This document shows positions 62,340 to 64,000 of a stretch of DNA of 64,000 nt, one piece after another. Position numbers and translations under genes: made by a program. This DNA comes from Psoroptes ovis (Eukaryota > Arthropoda > Arachnida > Sarcoptiformes > Psoroptidae): positions 2,133,501 through 2,197,500 of the forward strand of contig PQWQ01000005.1 in NCBI GenBank assembly GCA_002943765.1, in the 5' to 3' direction. How positions within the stretch are numbered: position 1 is the first letter of the stretch; the number at the start of each line of letters is the position of its first letter. The notes below the pieces were generated by a model. It was given only the letters and a program-made list of their open reading frames with translations. It was not told the origin of the DNA and ran no database searches.

Positions 62340-62830
62340 AACACCTAATATGATTAATTTCAAGGAAGTTTCTCAAAAATTTTTTTCGCGTTCAAACGGG
62401 AAACTTTTCAGGTTTTTTTCTAAACCTATTTAGATGAATTTCAGGGAAGTTTCTTCAATTTTTTTCGCAGCGAAATGGGAAACTTTTTAGGGAATTTTTG
62501 AAAATTTTTCCGAAGGATTCCAGAGAATTTTCTCAAAATTTTTTACCACCAAAATGAGAAACTTTTCAGGAAATTTCATAATTTAAATTTTTAGGAAGTT
62601 TTCTCCATGCATTTTCTATGAAACTTTTAAGGGAATTTTAAACACTGATCTAAATGAATTTCAGGAAAGTTTCTCAAAATTTTTTTTCTTGTCACATTGA
62701 GAAACTTTTAAGGAAATTTCATAGTCATTTCATTTCTAGGAAGTTTTTTCCATTGATTTTCTATGGCGGTGTTTTCTCCATGGATTTTCTATGGGATTTT
62801 TTCGACTGATTTTTTTCTTCATTTTTCATA
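62340..62830. repeat. Degenerate tandem repeat of GGAAGTTT/GAAACTTTT motifs
   Basis: Units with a core like TTTCAGGGAAGTTTCT followed by GGGAAACTTTT recur about five times (near 62360, 62443, 62518, 62590, 62660 and 62735) with much drift and spacing of about 70-80 bases. The last units carry CCATTGATTTTCTATGG twice. It could be an old satellite-like array or the subterminal repeats of an element. Confidence 0.55.
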
Positions 62831-64000
62831 TGCATAGATTTTACACAAATGATTGCAGTGTGTTTGTATTGAGATGGGATTGTATGTGTTCTGCATATAA
62901 ATCAATCATTTATAATGATTATATTACAACTCTTAGTATTGAGTGAATATGTGCATGTTATGATAAGCATGAAAACTTGCAGCGCGCATGTTTGATTTCA
63001 GTGAGAGTTGATATCCTTGAACAGAGCTAAATATATGATTGTTGTTACTGTTGCTTGTGCTTGTGCCTGCATTCAACTATAATAGTAAACTATATGATAT
63101 CTAATTTAGCTTGAAGTCTCTCAAAATGATTGATTATAGTTACTGTGGCAATAATCTTCGGCTTTCTATGAGTTTAACCACTATTTTGGTGATAATTTCA
63201 TTAAATTTGTAACTAAATCATAGACTACTGGCTTGAAGCCGATGATTCGCAATGATCACCTATGAGGATCGTATTCACCCCAAAATTTTTGTCGAAGTTT
63301 GCTACATTTGTGGCAAGATCGACTTGTAAGTCGAAAAAAAAGTCGCTTACATGCCAGCAAATTTCAATGCTGATTGTCTGTGGCAATCAGCATTAAATTT
63401 GTTTGCATGTTCGGCTTTCGGTTGAGCGATTTACCAATTTATTTTCGCTCGCCGATGATTGCAGTAGTAACCTTCTCCTTCGGAGTGGTGAAATCGCGAT
63501 TATCTTGCTCGAAAAAATTGGCAAACGCGTTTCGACGTGTTTGGCTTGGATGAGAAGTTTCGGCTTCTCGTTCAAGTACCTAAGCGTATGAAGTTTGCTT
63601 GATGCAGATTTCGTATCAGTGCTATGCATTTCTGGCTTATAGTATCGGTTCACCCCGAAATTATAGTCAGAGATGCATGCGTAAGCTGACGATTCCTGTC
63701 AACTTGGTATTGCTCGATAGCCGAATGCCGATTCATGGATACGTGGTGGTTGTGGATGGATCCAGAACTTGGCTTGTTTTCGCTTGTCGTGCTTAAATGT
63801 GCGGCTTGAACGGCGGAACAGCCAATCGTTTATTGCTACAAGCTGAAGAAGATGGACGATGGAGCCTGTTATCGTTAAGATTTGGCTTTAGATCGTACTC
63901 AGTACGATCATCATAATGGACATGATCGATAGTAAGACTAGCTTTCCACCTAAGCAGTGATGTGTGATGCAGTCGTCATGTCCAAATGTTGCATCGATTC
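62831..64000. other. GC-richer end region with several hairpins, no gene recognised
   Basis: No recognisable protein is encoded. The sequence changes character at about 63200, becoming less AT-rich. Hairpins include AATGCTGATTG/CAATCAGCATT (63369-63397), TCGACTT/AAGTCGA (63319-63334) and GATCGTAC/GTACGATC (63893-63911). A similar phrase (TTCACCCC.AAA) occurs at about 63276 and 63650. The window ends within this sequence, so its nature is open. Confidence 0.4.

Noticed and set aside
62340..62830. CRISPR-like array
   Set aside because: The repeats are degenerate, spacing is irregular, there are no unique spacers of even length and the DNA is eukaryotic.

Overview
The window is eukaryotic nuclear DNA. 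It is AT-rich, with long tracts of simple repeats (AAT, GATT, CA and poly-A/T runs) and sparse genes. Introns are short: the eight that can be placed in the four best multi-exon genes measure 54 to 542 bases, and most are under 100. The proteins look animal-like and the mobile elements (BEL/Pao, mariner, hAT, LINEs) are those of invertebrates. I infer an arthropod, most plausibly a mite; this is judgement, not a database result.

Layout. Bases 1-13979 are almost gene-free and hold two small non-autonomous DNA transposons (4908-4987 and 5991-6178). An intronless Rap2-type GTPase gene lies at 13980-14531. Bases 14532-26097 hold no gene I can support. A BEL/Pao LTR retrotransposon on the minus strand fills 26098-32098, with both LTRs, a GAGATA target duplication and a second insertion inside its 3' LTR. 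Next come two housekeeping genes on the minus strand, coatomer beta (33762-36911) and a methionine-R-sulfoxide reductase with a very long low-complexity tail (37630-39899). A hAT transposon relic with a perfect 8-base target duplication is at 42938-44216. The tRNA m2G10 methyltransferase gene TRMT11 is at 44574-45961 on the plus strand, followed by a small unrecognised two-exon gene (46291-46717).

From about 47 kb to the end the window is a graveyard of mobile elements. It holds BEL gag and pol scraps, three LINE 3' ends, a copia-like RT relic, and two copies of a composite in which a hAT C-terminus, a Ty3/gypsy RT fragment and a mariner transposase end are fused. In their midst (53478-56411, minus) is an apparently intact four-exon gene for a 911-residue protein that resembles a poorly characterised, transposase-like animal family. 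It carries an acidic region and a five-fold Ser/Pro/Glu repeat.

The ordinary genes have unrelated jobs: small-GTPase signalling, COPI vesicle coat, protein repair and tRNA modification. The points most worth following are the 911-residue gene and a possible truncated paralogue of its N-terminus at 58821-59339, the shared junctions of the composite, a possible +1 frameshift site between gag and pol of the BEL element, and the MsrB tail.
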